DNA of 60,292 bases from Chloroflexota bacterium (GTDB taxonomy: Bacteria > Chloroflexota > Dormibacteria > Dormibacterales > Dormibacteraceae): NCBI GenBank assembly GCA_005887685.1, contig VBHJ01000005.1, positions 1-60,292 on the forward strand. The letters are read 5' to 3'. The notes beneath the pieces are model-generated. The model was not told where the DNA came from. It saw only the letters and a list, made by a program, of their open reading frames with translations, and did not search any database. The translations under genes were made by a program, and so were the position numbers. This document shows positions 32,390 to 41,174 of the stretch, one piece after another; positions within the stretch are counted from its first letter, which is position 1; each line of letters begins with the position of its first letter.

Positions 32390-33475
32390 CTAGTGCACGT
32401 TGATGACCGGAAGCTGGCGAAACGATTGTATGGACGTGCGGGCCGCGACCTGCGATGCGATTGCCACAAACGCCTTCGCGCCCGCGGATTCGGGCCGCGA
32501 GATGACCACCGGGGTTCCGGTGTCCGCGTCTTGCCGGATTCCTTCCTCCAGCGGTATCGCCCCGAGGAAAGGAACACCGAGCCGCTTGGCCGCAGCCTCG
32601 GCGCCGCCATGGCTGAAGATCTCATGCCGATGGCCGCAGTCGGGGCACACGTACCAGCTCATGTTTTCGATGAGGCCGAGCGGTGTGACGTTGAGCTTGC
32701 GGAACATCTGCAGCGCCTTGACCGCGATGTCGGTTGCGACGTCCTGCGGAGTGCACACGATGGCGACGCCGGTGAGCGGCACCGCCTGGGCGAGTGTCAG
32801 CGAGGCATCGCCGGTGCCCGGCGGTAGGTCGATGACCAGGTAGTCGAGAACTCCCCAATCGACCTGCACCATCATCGCCTCGATCGCTTTGCCCACCATC
32901 GGGCCGCGGTAGATCGTCGGCTGGTCGCCCGGGTTGATGTGGCCGAAGGACATCAGCTTCATGCCATGGGCTTCGATGGGGAGGAGGTGGCCGTTCACTT
33001 GCTGGGGGACGACATGCGACCCCGTCATCGCGGGAATCGACGGGCCGTAGATGTCGGCGTCGAGCAGACCGACCGAAGCGCCGCTCTTGCACAACGCCGC
33101 CGCGAGGTTGACGGCGACGGTCGACTTGCCGACCCCACCCTTTCCCGATGCGACGGCGATCGTCTGCTTCACGCCCGGCAGGATCTCGGAAGGCTTCGGC
33201 CGCAAGAACGCCGGCCGCACGTTGGCCGTCATCCGTACCTCAACCGCCGTCACGCCCGGCAGCTCGCCGACCGCGTCCTCGGCCTGCGACTTGAACCGGT
33301 CGCGCACCGGGCAAGCGGGAGTCGTGAGCTCGAACGTGAAACTGACCTTTCCCTGCGGGCTGACGTCGAGATCTTTGATCATCCCCAGGCTCACGACGTC
33401 GCGACCCAGGTCCGGGTCCTTGATCCGGCCCAGTACCTCGAGCACCTGTTGCGACGAAGGCGTGGTCATCGGCAC
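32390..33475 (-). CDS. mrp: Mrp/NBP35 family iron-sulfur cluster carrier ATPase
   Basis: 361 residues. N-terminal DUF59/MIP18 domain (about 8-85: VLEVLGRIKDPDLGRDVVSL, TTPACPVRD). The ATPase domain has deviant Walker A GKGGVGKST (111-119), DADIYGPSIP, and the conserved CPDC pair (CPDCGHRHE) that bridges an Fe-S cluster between subunits. It carries and delivers Fe-S clusters. Its TAG stop is followed, in the same frame, by a DUF971 domain. Divergent from the NAPRT gene with 34 nt between starts. Confidence 0.93.
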   Translation of the reverse strand: MPMTTPSSQQVLEVLGRIKDPDLGRDVVSLGMIKDLDVSPQGKVSFTFELTTPACPVRDRFKSQAEDAVGELPGVTAVEVRMTANVRPAFLRPKPSEILPGVKQTIAVASGKGGVGKSTVAVNLAAALCKSGASVGLLDADIYGPSIPAMTGSHVVPQQVNGHLLPIEAHGMKLMSFGHINPGDQPTIYRGPMVGKAIEAMMVQVDWGVLDYLVIDLPPGTGDASLTLAQAVPLTGVAIVCTPQDVATDIAVKALQMFRKLNVTPLGLIENMSWYVCPDCGHRHEIFSHGGAEAAAKRLGVPFLGAIPLEEGIRQDADTGTPVVISRPESAGAKAFVAIASQVAARTSIQSFRQLPVINVH

Positions 33476-33509
33476 GGGATGTTACCGGGGCTGCTAAGTT
33501 CATTGCGCC

Positions 33510-34520
33510 ATGAAGCAGGTGACGGCGCTCGCACCGAGTTCCGACCTGCTCGCGTATTACGCCACCGCCGCCTCCGACGTCTACTTCCAGCGCGCGCAGA
33601 GAACGCTCGCCGGCGCACACGTGGACGCGGTCGTCGCGATGGATTTCTTCGCCGGCAAGCCGGGCGTCTTGTGTGGGGTGACGGAGGCGGTCCGGCTGCT
33701 CTCCGAAGTGCTCCAGGAAGGCGATGAGGCGTATGCGATCGCCGAAGGCGCGGCCATCGGCGCGAAGGAGACGGCGTTGCGGGTGCGCGCGCCTTATTCG
33801 AGATTCGGCGTCTACGAGACGGCGCTGCTGGGCATGCTTTCCAGCTGCACGGGCTGGGCGACCGCGGCGCGTGAGGTGGTCGACGCCGCGGCCGGCAAGC
33901 GGGTGATCAGCTTCGGCGCCCGGCACGTCCACCCGCTCATCGGTCCGACCATGGAGTATTCGGCGGTCGTCGGCGGATGCGCCGGCTGCGCCACGCCCCT
34001 TGGGGCTCAGCTCGCCGGGCTGGAGGGCGCCTCGGGCACGATGCCGCACGCGATGATCCTTCTCTTCGGCGACACCGTGAAAGCGGCGCTCGCTTTCGAC
34101 AAACACATGGGTGACGACGTGCTGCGCATCGTGCTGGTCGATACGTTCAAGGACGAGGCGGAGGAATCGCTTCGCGTCGCCGAGGCACTCGGCAAGCGCC
34201 TGCGGGGCGTCCGGCTCGACACGCCAGGTGAGCGGGGGGGAGTCACCGTCGATCTGGTCAAAGAGGTCCGCGCCCGTCTCGACCTGGCCGGTTACAGCCA
34301 CGTCGGCATCTTCGTCTCCGGCGGCCTGGACGCGGCGAGGATTCGCGAGTTCGAAGCCGCGAAGTGCCCCATCCATTCATACGGGGTGGGGATGTCGATC
34401 AGTTCCGCGCCGCCGATCGCTTTCACCGCCGACATCAAGGAGATCGGGGGCAAGCCGATGACCAAGCGCGGCCGCGTCCCTGGCGCGGCTCCGAACCCAC
34501 GCCTTGCTCGCGTCATCTGA
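33510..34520 (+). CDS. nicotinate phosphoribosyltransferase family protein
   Basis: 336 residues. The NAPRTase fold is shown by GVYETALLGMLSSCTGWATAAREV, the active-site VISFGARHVHPLIGPTMEYSAVVGGC region, GTMPHAMILLFGD and IFVSGGLDAARIREF (phosphate-binding). It makes nicotinate mononucleotide from nicotinate and PRPP in the NAD salvage pathway. It belongs to the shorter type without the C-terminal extra domain. It ends in a CTGA overlap with the uracil-DNA glycosylase frame. Confidence 0.87.
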   Translation: MKQVTALAPSSDLLAYYATAASDVYFQRAQRTLAGAHVDAVVAMDFFAGKPGVLCGVTEAVRLLSEVLQEGDEAYAIAEGAAIGAKETALRVRAPYSRFGVYETALLGMLSSCTGWATAAREVVDAAAGKRVISFGARHVHPLIGPTMEYSAVVGGCAGCATPLGAQLAGLEGASGTMPHAMILLFGDTVKAALAFDKHMGDDVLRIVLVDTFKDEAEESLRVAEALGKRLRGVRLDTPGERGGVTVDLVKEVRARLDLAGYSHVGIFVSGGLDAARIREFEAAKCPIHSYGVGMSISSAPPIAFTADIKEIGGKPMTKRGRVPGAAPNPRLARVI

Positions 34521-35146
34521 CCAGGGCAGCCCTTCTCGCCCACCAGGCCGCGTGCCGAGCTTGCCACGTCTGCGTCGACCAAGCCATCATCCCGGAGGCA
34601 AACCCGACCTTCGAAGGCCGATGGGGAGCGCCTTTCTTCCTGGTTGGGCAGGCGCCAGGACCGATGGAGCGCGAATCGCGACGGCCATTCTCCGGTCGCG
34701 CGGGCAAGGAGCTCGACCGGTGGATGCTGCGGGCCGGCTTTCGCGACGCCGAAGAGTTCCGCCGCCTGACCTACATCGCGGCGCTCATGCGCTGCTTCCC
34801 GGGACGCAATCGGCAGGACACCGGAGACCTTCGGCCGCCTCCTGCCGCCGTGGCGAACTGCGCGCACTGGCTGGATTCGGAGCTGAAGCTTCTCCGGCCC
34901 AAAGTTCTGATCCCTGTCGGGCAGCTGGCGATCGCGCGTTTCCTCGGGCAGGGCTCGTTGGAAGATCGCGTCGGCAAGAGGTTCGGTGAGCGGCCAGTCG
35001 TCGTGCCACTCCCTCATCCATCGGGACAGAACCGCTGGCTCAACTCGCCGGCCAATCGTGAGCGGTTGGATGCAGCGCTTGCATTGATCAGCGAGTTGCG
35101 TTCGAATGTCGCCAACAAGACAGGAACACGGAGGACGGCGAAATGA
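34517..35146 (+). CDS. uracil-DNA glycosylase, 4Fe-4S family (family 4/5-like), apparent CTG start
   Basis: 209 residues. Four cluster cysteines: CRACHVC near the N-terminus, Cys in MRCFPG and Cys in ANCAHWL. The active-site motif is VGQAPGPMERESRRPFSGRAGKEL and the DNA-binding loop is LPHPSGQNR. It removes uracil from DNA. CRAC lies only ~10 codons from the overlap with NAPRT, and the only possible start giving it is CTG 34517, which sits in CTGA with the NAPRT stop. The first ATG in frame beyond it is far inside NAPRT (34364). The end overlaps the next gene as ATGA. Confidence 0.85.
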   Translation: MTRAALLAHQAACRACHVCVDQAIIPEANPTFEGRWGAPFFLVGQAPGPMERESRRPFSGRAGKELDRWMLRAGFRDAEEFRRLTYIAALMRCFPGRNRQDTGDLRPPPAAVANCAHWLDSELKLLRPKVLIPVGQLAIARFLGQGSLEDRVGKRFGERPVVVPLPHPSGQNRWLNSPANRERLDAALALISELRSNVANKTGTRRTAK

Positions 35147-35460
35147 AATATCTGCTGGTCTATTACGGCGGCTCGATGCCTGAAACACCGGCGCAGCAGG
35201 CTCGAGTTATGAAGCAGTGGACGACATGGTTCACCAAGCTGGGTCGCGCCATCGTCGACCCGGGCAATCCTTTTTCGGGCTCCGTAAACAAGATCAAGCC
35301 GGACGGCACCGTCGCCAAAGGACCGGTGGGCCAGCGCGCGTCGGGCTACAGCATCGTGGAGGCGCCGTCGCTCGACGCGGCGACGAGGATGGCGAAGGGT
35401 TGCCCGGTGATCAAGGGCGGCGCGCAGGTTTCTGTCTACGAAACCTTCAACGTGATGTAG
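35143..35460 (+). CDS. YCII-related domain protein
   Basis: 105 residues, ATG start in an ATGA overlap with the glycosylase gene. The ferredoxin-like YCII/DGPF fold is suggested by MKYLLVYYGGSMPE, the WTTWFTKLGRAIVDPGNP segment and the closing EAPSLDAATRMAKGCPVIKGGAQVSVYE. The family includes muconolactone-isomerase-like proteins of mostly unknown function. It is likely co-transcribed with the glycosylase. Confidence 0.8.
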   Translation: MKYLLVYYGGSMPETPAQQARVMKQWTTWFTKLGRAIVDPGNPFSGSVNKIKPDGTVAKGPVGQRASGYSIVEAPSLDAATRMAKGCPVIKGGAQVSVYETFNVM

Positions 35461-35467
35461 TCGAGCA

Positions 35468-36139
35468 TTGCCTGCGTTCTTTGCCAGGCGGGAGCGTGGC
35501 CGGGCCGTGATCGAAGGCGCCGACGCCCGACACCTTGCGCGTTCGCTGCGCGCCCGGCCGGGCGAGGAGATCGAGGTGATCGATCCCGACGGCTTCATGC
35601 TGACCGTGCGGCTGGATGAGGTCTCAGCGTCACGGGTCGAGGGCGTTGTCGTGGCCGAGCGGGCGCACCAGCCGGAGCCGGCGGCGCGCATCACGATCGC
35701 TATCGCCAACCTGCCGGGCCCTGCGCTCGAGCTGGTCCTTTCGCGCTGCACCGAGGCGGGCGCGTATGCCTTCGTCGTCTTCCAGGCCGACCGCAGCGTG
35801 GGCCGCGCCGAAAAGCTGGAGCGATGGTCCACGATCTGCCGCGAGGCGGCGATGCTGGCGGGACGTCTTCGCGTGCCGGAGGTACTCGCCGCGTCGTCGG
35901 TGGAGGTCGCAATCGGCGCCGAGGACTATCCGGTGATGCTGTCGCGTGACTCGCCGCAGAAGCTCGCCGACCTGACATCTCCACGTGACCTCGCCCTCTT
36001 CGTCGGACCGGAAGGCGGGTGGACTGGGCGCGAGCTCGACCTCGGGATGACCACCGCGTCGCTTGGACCGCGCAACCTGCGCGCCGAGACGGCGGCTCTG
36101 GTCGGGTTGGCCGTCGCGCTAGCTGCGCGCGGCGGCTAG
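35468..36139 (+). CDS. rsmE: 16S rRNA m3U1498 methyltransferase
   Basis: 223 residues, TTG start (35468). The N-terminal PUA-like part is HLARSLRARPGEEIEVID. The SPOUT methyltransferase part ends in the RsmE signature: FVGPEGGWTGRELDL, LGPRNLRAETAALVGLAVAL, with the trefoil-knot SAM-binding loops. RsmE methylates U1498 of 16S rRNA. Length is slightly under the usual 240-250. It ends against the convergent membrane protein gene. Confidence 0.93.
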   Translation: MPAFFARRERGRAVIEGADARHLARSLRARPGEEIEVIDPDGFMLTVRLDEVSASRVEGVVVAERAHQPEPAARITIAIANLPGPALELVLSRCTEAGAYAFVVFQADRSVGRAEKLERWSTICREAAMLAGRLRVPEVLAASSVEVAIGAEDYPVMLSRDSPQKLADLTSPRDLALFVGPEGGWTGRELDLGMTTASLGPRNLRAETAALVGLAVALAARGG

Positions 36140-36480
36140 TTCTTGGGCCGGCGGGCGGTGTCGACCTCGCCGGTGATGGCCACCACCGAAGCGATACCGA
36201 AAATCACGGCCCCGAGCACCAGCAGACCGGCGGCCACCGGCAGCGCCCGCTCGATGAGGGCGAGGCCGAGGCAGACCAGGCCGACCGCCAGCACCAGCGT
36301 CGCGTAGATCCGGAAGCCTCGCTTCGACGCGGCGAAACCTGGTGGCAGGCTGCCCAGGTATTTCGAGGTGACGGTCCGCATGACGTAGTCGCCGGCCCCG
36401 AGAAGGTTCACCAGCAGCACGATGCCGGCGAGGATGAGCAGCACACCGATCACGAGGACAAACGCCACGATCCCTAGCAT
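36136..36480 (-). CDS. small polytopic membrane protein
   Basis: 114 residues from ATG 36480. Helices: [18 protein letters not shown] with [26 protein letters not shown], and [21 protein letters not shown] basic cytoplasmic end (DTARRPKN). No family recognised. The start is only 7 nt from the lepA GTG on the opposite strand. Confidence 0.6.
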   Translation of the reverse strand: MLGIVAFVLVIGVLLILAGIVLLVNLLGAGDYVMRTVTSKYLGSLPPGFAASKRGFRIYATLVLAVGLVCLGLALIERALPVAAGLLVLGAVIFGIASVVAITGEVDTARRPKN

Positions 36481-36487
36481 TCTGACC

Positions 36488-38296
36488 GTGGCGGTCACGA
36501 CCAGGCAGGCGCTGGTGCGGAACTTCTGCATCATCGCCCACATCGATCACGGCAAATCGACGCTGGCGGACCGGCTGCTCGAGCACACCGGGTCGATCAG
36601 CCAGCGCGACATGCAGGACCAGGTCCTGGACACGATGGACCTGGAGCGCGAGCGTGGGATCACGATCAAGCTGCAGGCCGTCCGCATGACCTATCCCGCG
36701 CACGACGGACAGGCATACGAGCTGAACCTAATCGACACGCCGGGGCATGTCGACTTCGCCTATGAGGTATCGCGCTCGCTGGCGGCGTGCGAGGGCGCGA
36801 TCCTCGTGGTCGACGCGGCCCAGGGCATCGAAGCCCAGACGCTTGCCAACCTCTACCAGGCCGTCGAGGCGGGGCTCACCATCGTGCCGGTCGTCAACAA
36901 GATCGACCTCGACGCAGCGCAGCCCGAGATGGTCGCAGAGGAGATTTCCGACGTGACCGGCATCCCGCGCGAGCAGGTGATCTTCGCCTCGGCCAAGCTC
37001 GGCACCGGTACGGAGGAGATCCTCGAGGCAGTGGTGACCCGCGTGCCGCCGCCGCGAGGCGAGCCCACCAAGCCGCTGCGCGCCCTGATCTTCGACTCGC
37101 ACTACGACCCCTACCGGGGTGTCATCACATACGTGCGTGTCGTCGACGGCGAGATCATTCCGCGTACCAAGATCCGGATGATGAACACCGGCAAGATCCA
37201 CGACGTGGACGAGGTGGGTTGGTTTGCGCCCCGGCCACGGCCGGCCGAAAAGCTGACCGCGGGCGAAGTCGGTTACGTGATCGCGGCGATCAAGAACGTG
37301 GTCGACGCCCGCGTGGGCGACACCATCACGACGTCAGAGCACGGCGCGACGACGCCCCTGCCCGGCTACCGGCAGGTCAAGCCAATGGTGTTCGCCGGCT
37401 TGTTTCCGACCGACTCAGAGCAGTTCCCCGACCTCAAGGAGGCGTTGGAGAAGCTGCAGCTAAATGACGGCGCCCTGTCGTTCGAGCCGGAAAACTCGGC
37501 GGCACTGGGATTCGGTTTTCGCTGCGGATTCCTTGGCCTGCTTCACCTGGAGATAGTCCAGGAGCGCCTCGAGCGCGAGTTCGAGCTCGAGCTGATCACG
37601 ACGGCGCCCACGGTCGAATACCAGGTAAAGCTGCAGCGCGGCGAGGTCATCGCGGTCGACAACCCGGCCCTGATGCCGGACCCGACGCTCATCGAATCGA
37701 TCTCCGAGCCATTTGTGAGGCTGTCGATCATCGTGCCGACCGGGTCTGTCGGTCCGATGATGGAGCTCTGCCAGGAGCGACGCGGCGCCTTCAAGCACCT
37801 CGAGCACCGGCCTGGCGACCGCGTGGTCCTCGAGTACGAGATCCCGCTGGGCGAGATCATCCACGACTTCTACGACCAGTTGAAGTCGCGCTCCAAAGGC
37901 TACGCCTCCATGGACTACGAGATGATCGGATTCCGCGAAGGCGAGCTGGTCAAGCTCGACGTGCTGGTGGCGGGCGAGCCGGTCGACGCGCTTTCCCTGA
38001 TCACGCATCGCGGCAAGGCGCAGTCGCAGGGGCGCCGGCTGGTCGAGAAGCTGAAGGCGATCATCCCCCGCCAGATGTACGAGGTGCCGATCCAGGCCGC
38101 GATCGGTGGGAAGATCGTCGCGCGGGAAACGATCCCGGCAATGCGCAAGGATGTGCTCGCCAAGTGCTATGGCGGCGACGTGACCCGCAAACGCAAACTC
38201 CTGGAAAAGCAAAAGGAAGGCAAGCGACGAATGAAGAGGGTCGGCGCGGTTGAGATACCGCAGGAAGCGTTCATGGCGGTGCTCAAGCTTGATTAA
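36488..38296 (+). CDS. lepA: elongation factor 4
   Basis: 602 residues from GTG 36488; a GTG at 36515 is an alternative that fits the common LepA N-terminus more closely. G motifs: [30 protein letters not shown]. The LepA-specific C-terminal domain is present ([20 protein letters not shown]). It back-translocates or remodels stalled ribosomes. It is followed by a lipoprotein gene whose TTG overlaps the lepA end. Confidence 0.96.
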   Translation: MAVTTRQALVRNFCIIAHIDHGKSTLADRLLEHTGSISQRDMQDQVLDTMDLERERGITIKLQAVRMTYPAHDGQAYELNLIDTPGHVDFAYEVSRSLAACEGAILVVDAAQGIEAQTLANLYQAVEAGLTIVPVVNKIDLDAAQPEMVAEEISDVTGIPREQVIFASAKLGTGTEEILEAVVTRVPPPRGEPTKPLRALIFDSHYDPYRGVITYVRVVDGEIIPRTKIRMMNTGKIHDVDEVGWFAPRPRPAEKLTAGEVGYVIAAIKNVVDARVGDTITTSEHGATTPLPGYRQVKPMVFAGLFPTDSEQFPDLKEALEKLQLNDGALSFEPENSAALGFGFRCGFLGLLHLEIVQERLEREFELELITTAPTVEYQVKLQRGEVIAVDNPALMPDPTLIESISEPFVRLSIIVPTGSVGPMMELCQERRGAFKHLEHRPGDRVVLEYEIPLGEIIHDFYDQLKSRSKGYASMDYEMIGFREGELVKLDVLVAGEPVDALSLITHRGKAQSQGRRLVEKLKAIIPRQMYEVPIQAAIGGKIVARETIPAMRKDVLAKCYGGDVTRKRKLLEKQKEGKRRMKRVGAVEIPQEAFMAVLKLD

Positions 38297-39368
38297 GGTC
38301 GCAGGGGCCTTCGCGCTTTTCATATTGCTCGCAGGCCTTGCCGGCGCGTGCAGTCTCAAATCGCTCGGATCGTCGTCGGCCGCCATCAAGCCGGCGGACC
38401 TGTACGCCGCAAGCCCAACGGCCGCTGATGCCAACTCCCTGCTTGGCGGTGGGAACTGGTGGACGGCGGCTCCAACTTTTCAGATGAAGCCTCTCGACGA
38501 TGCGAGCTTCCCACCGGCTGTTTCGTATCTACTGATCCGCCGCTTCTCCAACGTCGGGACGGCGGAGCTATGGCGGGTCCGGTACTTCCAGTACGAAAGC
38601 TCGAGCACTGCCACGTCCGCGATGACGTCCAACCAGAGCGCGTTCACCAACACGGTCACCGCAAAGAAGGTCGGCGACCAGGTGCTCTACGTGCAGCTGA
38701 AGGTCTCCAACTCGGCCCTGAATGGAGCGCCTTACGAGGCGCTCGCGATCATCCGCGTCGGTTCGGTCTTGATCGAGAGCATCCTGCTGAAGAACGACGC
38801 GTTCCCGAGCACGGATCGGCAGGGGAAGGTGGCGGACAAGCTCGCATCGGGCGTGACCAAGGTCCTGGCCGGCAAGATCCACGGCACTCAGGTCTCCTCG
38901 AGCGAGCTGGGCATGCTGCCCCCGCCGAACTCTTACATCACGCTGCTCGGCGCGGTGCGCCTGCCCGTCGAAGCGTGGCCATTGATGCTCCACCTCGCCG
39001 CGCCCAGCACCCTCGCAACGGCCTTCAAGGCGGATCAGATCAACGAATTTGTCTTCGGCGATTACGTCCTGGACAGCGACACTCACATGGAAGTCCTGGC
39101 ATCGATCCTGATGTTCCCCTCCGCAAGCGCCGCGAGCGAGGTGTTCAACGCGTTCAAGGGAGCCAACACGCTCAGTCCAGACGGAGTGCTCGCCTTCTAC
39201 AACGACGCGTTCGGGCAGTACGAGTATTTCGTTCTGTCAGGGACCCGCCTCGGCTTGCTGATTTGCAAATCGACGGCCGAGCTGGACGTCAGCGAAGCGG
39301 CATCCCGTGCGTGCGAGAAACCACTCGAAACGGTGGCCGCCGCGTGGCCGGCCGTCTTCAGCGGCTAG
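38289..39368 (+). CDS. hypothetical lipoprotein
   Basis: 359 residues. TTG 38289 is chosen because it starts a lipoprotein signal ([22 protein letters not shown], lipobox Cys about 21). The rest is beta-rich and extracytoplasmic, with no transmembrane helix. Repeating features such as [20 protein letters not shown] and [15 protein letters not shown] suggest duplicated two-layer domains (about 40-190 and 200-355). No family recognised. Convergent with the epimerase gene. Confidence 0.65.
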   Translation: MIKVAGAFALFILLAGLAGACSLKSLGSSSAAIKPADLYAASPTAADANSLLGGGNWWTAAPTFQMKPLDDASFPPAVSYLLIRRFSNVGTAELWRVRYFQYESSSTATSAMTSNQSAFTNTVTAKKVGDQVLYVQLKVSNSALNGAPYEALAIIRVGSVLIESILLKNDAFPSTDRQGKVADKLASGVTKVLAGKIHGTQVSSSELGMLPPPNSYITLLGAVRLPVEAWPLMLHLAAPSTLATAFKADQINEFVFGDYVLDSDTHMEVLASILMFPSASAASEVFNAFKGANTLSPDGVLAFYNDAFGQYEYFVLSGTRLGLLICKSTAELDVSEAASRACEKPLETVAAAWPAVFSG

Positions 39369-40344
39369 ACGCTTCCGAGGTTCGGGCGGACTCCCGCGTC
39401 GCCTGAAACCACTCCCATTCCCTGGTCAGGCCTTCCCGAAGCGATACGCGCGGCTCCCAGCCGAGCTTCTCGCGAGCGAGGTTGATCGAAGCGCCGGTAT
39501 GACGCGGGTCGCCCGGCGCAGCCGGCAGCAGCCGGCGCCGGACCTTGATCCGGCTGATGTCTTCCAGCGTGTCCAGCACCCGGTTGACGGTGACGCGGCT
39601 GCCGCCCCCGAGGTTGATGATCTGGCCGACCACGTCGGCCGACGCCGCCTTCACGGTTCCGTCGACGGCGTCTGACACGTACGTGAACTCGCGGGTCTGC
39701 TCGCCGTCGCCGAACACCTCGATCTCCTGCTCTTCGACCAGCGCCTCCATGAAACGGCAGAACGCCATGTCGGGGCGCTGGCGCGGCCCGTACACCGTGA
39801 AATAGCGCAGCGAGATCGCGGGGATGCCGAAGTTGCGCATGTACACAAAGGTGAGGTGCTCGGCGGCCAGCTTCGTCATCCCATACGGCGAGACTGGGCG
39901 AGGGAGGGCGGTCTCCTTGGTCGGAAACATTTCGGCATCCCCGTAGACAGACGAGCTGGATGCGAACACGAGCCTCTCGACCGGGGTTTCCCTGAGCGAT
40001 TCCAGGAGCCGTTGCGTGGCGACGATGTTGTCGTGCACGTAGCGGTCGAAGTGACCTCCCCAGCTTGGCCGTACGCCGGGTTGGCCCGCGAGGTGGAAGA
40101 CGACGGTCGCGCCGCTCAAGATGCGCTTCAGGTCAGCGTCGACGAGGTCGGTCTCCTCGAGGGAGAAGTTTTGATGCGCCCTGGCGGCGGCGAGGTTTTG
40201 CTCCTTGCGTTCGCGTTCGTAGTAGTCGCTGAAGCTGTCGATCCCCACGACCTCATGGCCCGCCGACAGCAGGCGCTCGCAGAGGTGCGAGCCGATGAAA
40301 CCGGCGGCCCCCGTGACGACGACCCGCGTTGGTGCGCTGAGCAT
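39358..40344 (-). CDS. NAD-dependent nucleotide-sugar epimerase/dehydratase (SDR)
   Basis: 328 residues. Rossmann motif VVVTGAAGFIGSHLCERL. Catalytic SxnYxxxK: SSSSVYGDAEMF, and SPYGMTKLAAEH (Tyr and Lys). FTVYGPRQRPDMAF and REFTYVSDAVDG are typical of the UDP-glucuronate / GDP-mannose-type epimerases. The exact sugar is unknown. A related partial gene occurs at the right end of the window, which suggests nucleotide-sugar work for a surface polysaccharide. Confidence 0.9.
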   Translation of the reverse strand: MLSAPTRVVVTGAAGFIGSHLCERLLSAGHEVVGIDSFSDYYERERKEQNLAAARAHQNFSLEETDLVDADLKRILSGATVVFHLAGQPGVRPSWGGHFDRYVHDNIVATQRLLESLRETPVERLVFASSSSVYGDAEMFPTKETALPRPVSPYGMTKLAAEHLTFVYMRNFGIPAISLRYFTVYGPRQRPDMAFCRFMEALVEEQEIEVFGDGEQTREFTYVSDAVDGTVKAASADVVGQIINLGGGSRVTVNRVLDTLEDISRIKVRRRLLPAAPGDPRHTGASINLAREKLGWEPRVSLREGLTREWEWFQATRESARTSEASSR

Positions 40345-40398
40345 TCGGACAAGAAGTGTGGCCGGTGACCGCCGTTTTGCAGCCGCGACCTATCTTTT

Positions 40399-40854
40399 AT
40401 GTCCGTGAACCGATTCGAGACATGGCTCGCGAGCACGAACTTGGGGGTGACCGTGCGCGAGTTTCCCGAGGGGACCCGCACCGCTGTCGACGCCGCGCGC
40501 GCCGTTGGATGTGAGGTGGGTCAGATCGTGAAGTCCCTGGTCTTCATCGCGGCCGGCAGGCCGGTCGTGGCGCTGGTCAGCGGGGCAAACCGCCTCGACG
40601 AAGGCCGCCTCGCCGCCGTCGCCGGGGACCCTGTCGCGAAGGCGGACGCGGACACAGCGCGCACCGCCACGGGCTATGCGATCGGCGGCGTGCCGCCTTT
40701 CGGCCACGCCACGGAGGTTCCTGTGTTCATGGACCGCGACCTTTTCGGTTACCGCTCGGTCTGGGCGGCGGCGGGCCGGCCTGACTCGGTGTTTGAGATT
40801 CAACCCGAGCGGCTGCGGGAACTTAGTAAGGCGATGGTTGCGGATCTCAAATGA
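40399..40854 (+). CDS. YbaK/EbsC-type aminoacyl-tRNA deacylase
   Basis: 151 residues. INS-domain features: VDAARAVGCEVGQIVKSLVF with the catalytic Lys, followed by ALVSGANRLDEGRLAAV and ATGYAIGGVPPFGHATEVPVFMDRDL. These proteins hydrolyse mischarged tRNA (for example Cys- or Ala-tRNA-Pro). It ends in an ATGA overlap with the next gene. Divergent from the epimerase gene. Confidence 0.9.
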   Translation: MSVNRFETWLASTNLGVTVREFPEGTRTAVDAARAVGCEVGQIVKSLVFIAAGRPVVALVSGANRLDEGRLAAVAGDPVAKADADTARTATGYAIGGVPPFGHATEVPVFMDRDLFGYRSVWAAAGRPDSVFEIQPERLRELSKAMVADLK

Positions 40855-41174
40855 GCGGCATCCTCGTGTTCTGCAGGGACTGCGGAAAGCAGGTCGAGAG
40901 CTCGCAGACGAGGGACGGTCGGTGCCTGGACTGCCAGGTGCGGCGGTCGGTCGCCGACCTGCGCGACGAGCACGCGCGCCTGTGGCGCAAGCGCGAACGG
41001 TACCGCTCGCAAAATGCGAACGTGGAGCAGATCGGTAGACAGATCGCGCGCACCGAGGACCGCATCGCTCAGAGGATCAAGGAGCTCGTGCCCAACGACA
41101 AGGAGGCGGTCGAGCATTTGCGCCGCGAGCTCGAGGCGGCGCGCGGTCAGCGCTACACCATAAAAGGCGTATGA
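40851..41174 (+). CDS. zinc-ribbon plus coiled-coil protein
   Basis: 107 residues, ATGA overlap with the YbaK gene. CRDCG...CLDC forms one zinc ribbon in the first 30 residues. The remaining ~75 residues are a highly charged heptad helix (ADLRDEHARLWRKRERYRSQ and on). No named family recognised. Stop overlaps the hemW start (ATGA). Confidence 0.65.
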   Translation: MSGILVFCRDCGKQVESSQTRDGRCLDCQVRRSVADLRDEHARLWRKRERYRSQNANVEQIGRQIARTEDRIAQRIKELVPNDKEAVEHLRRELEAARGQRYTIKGV

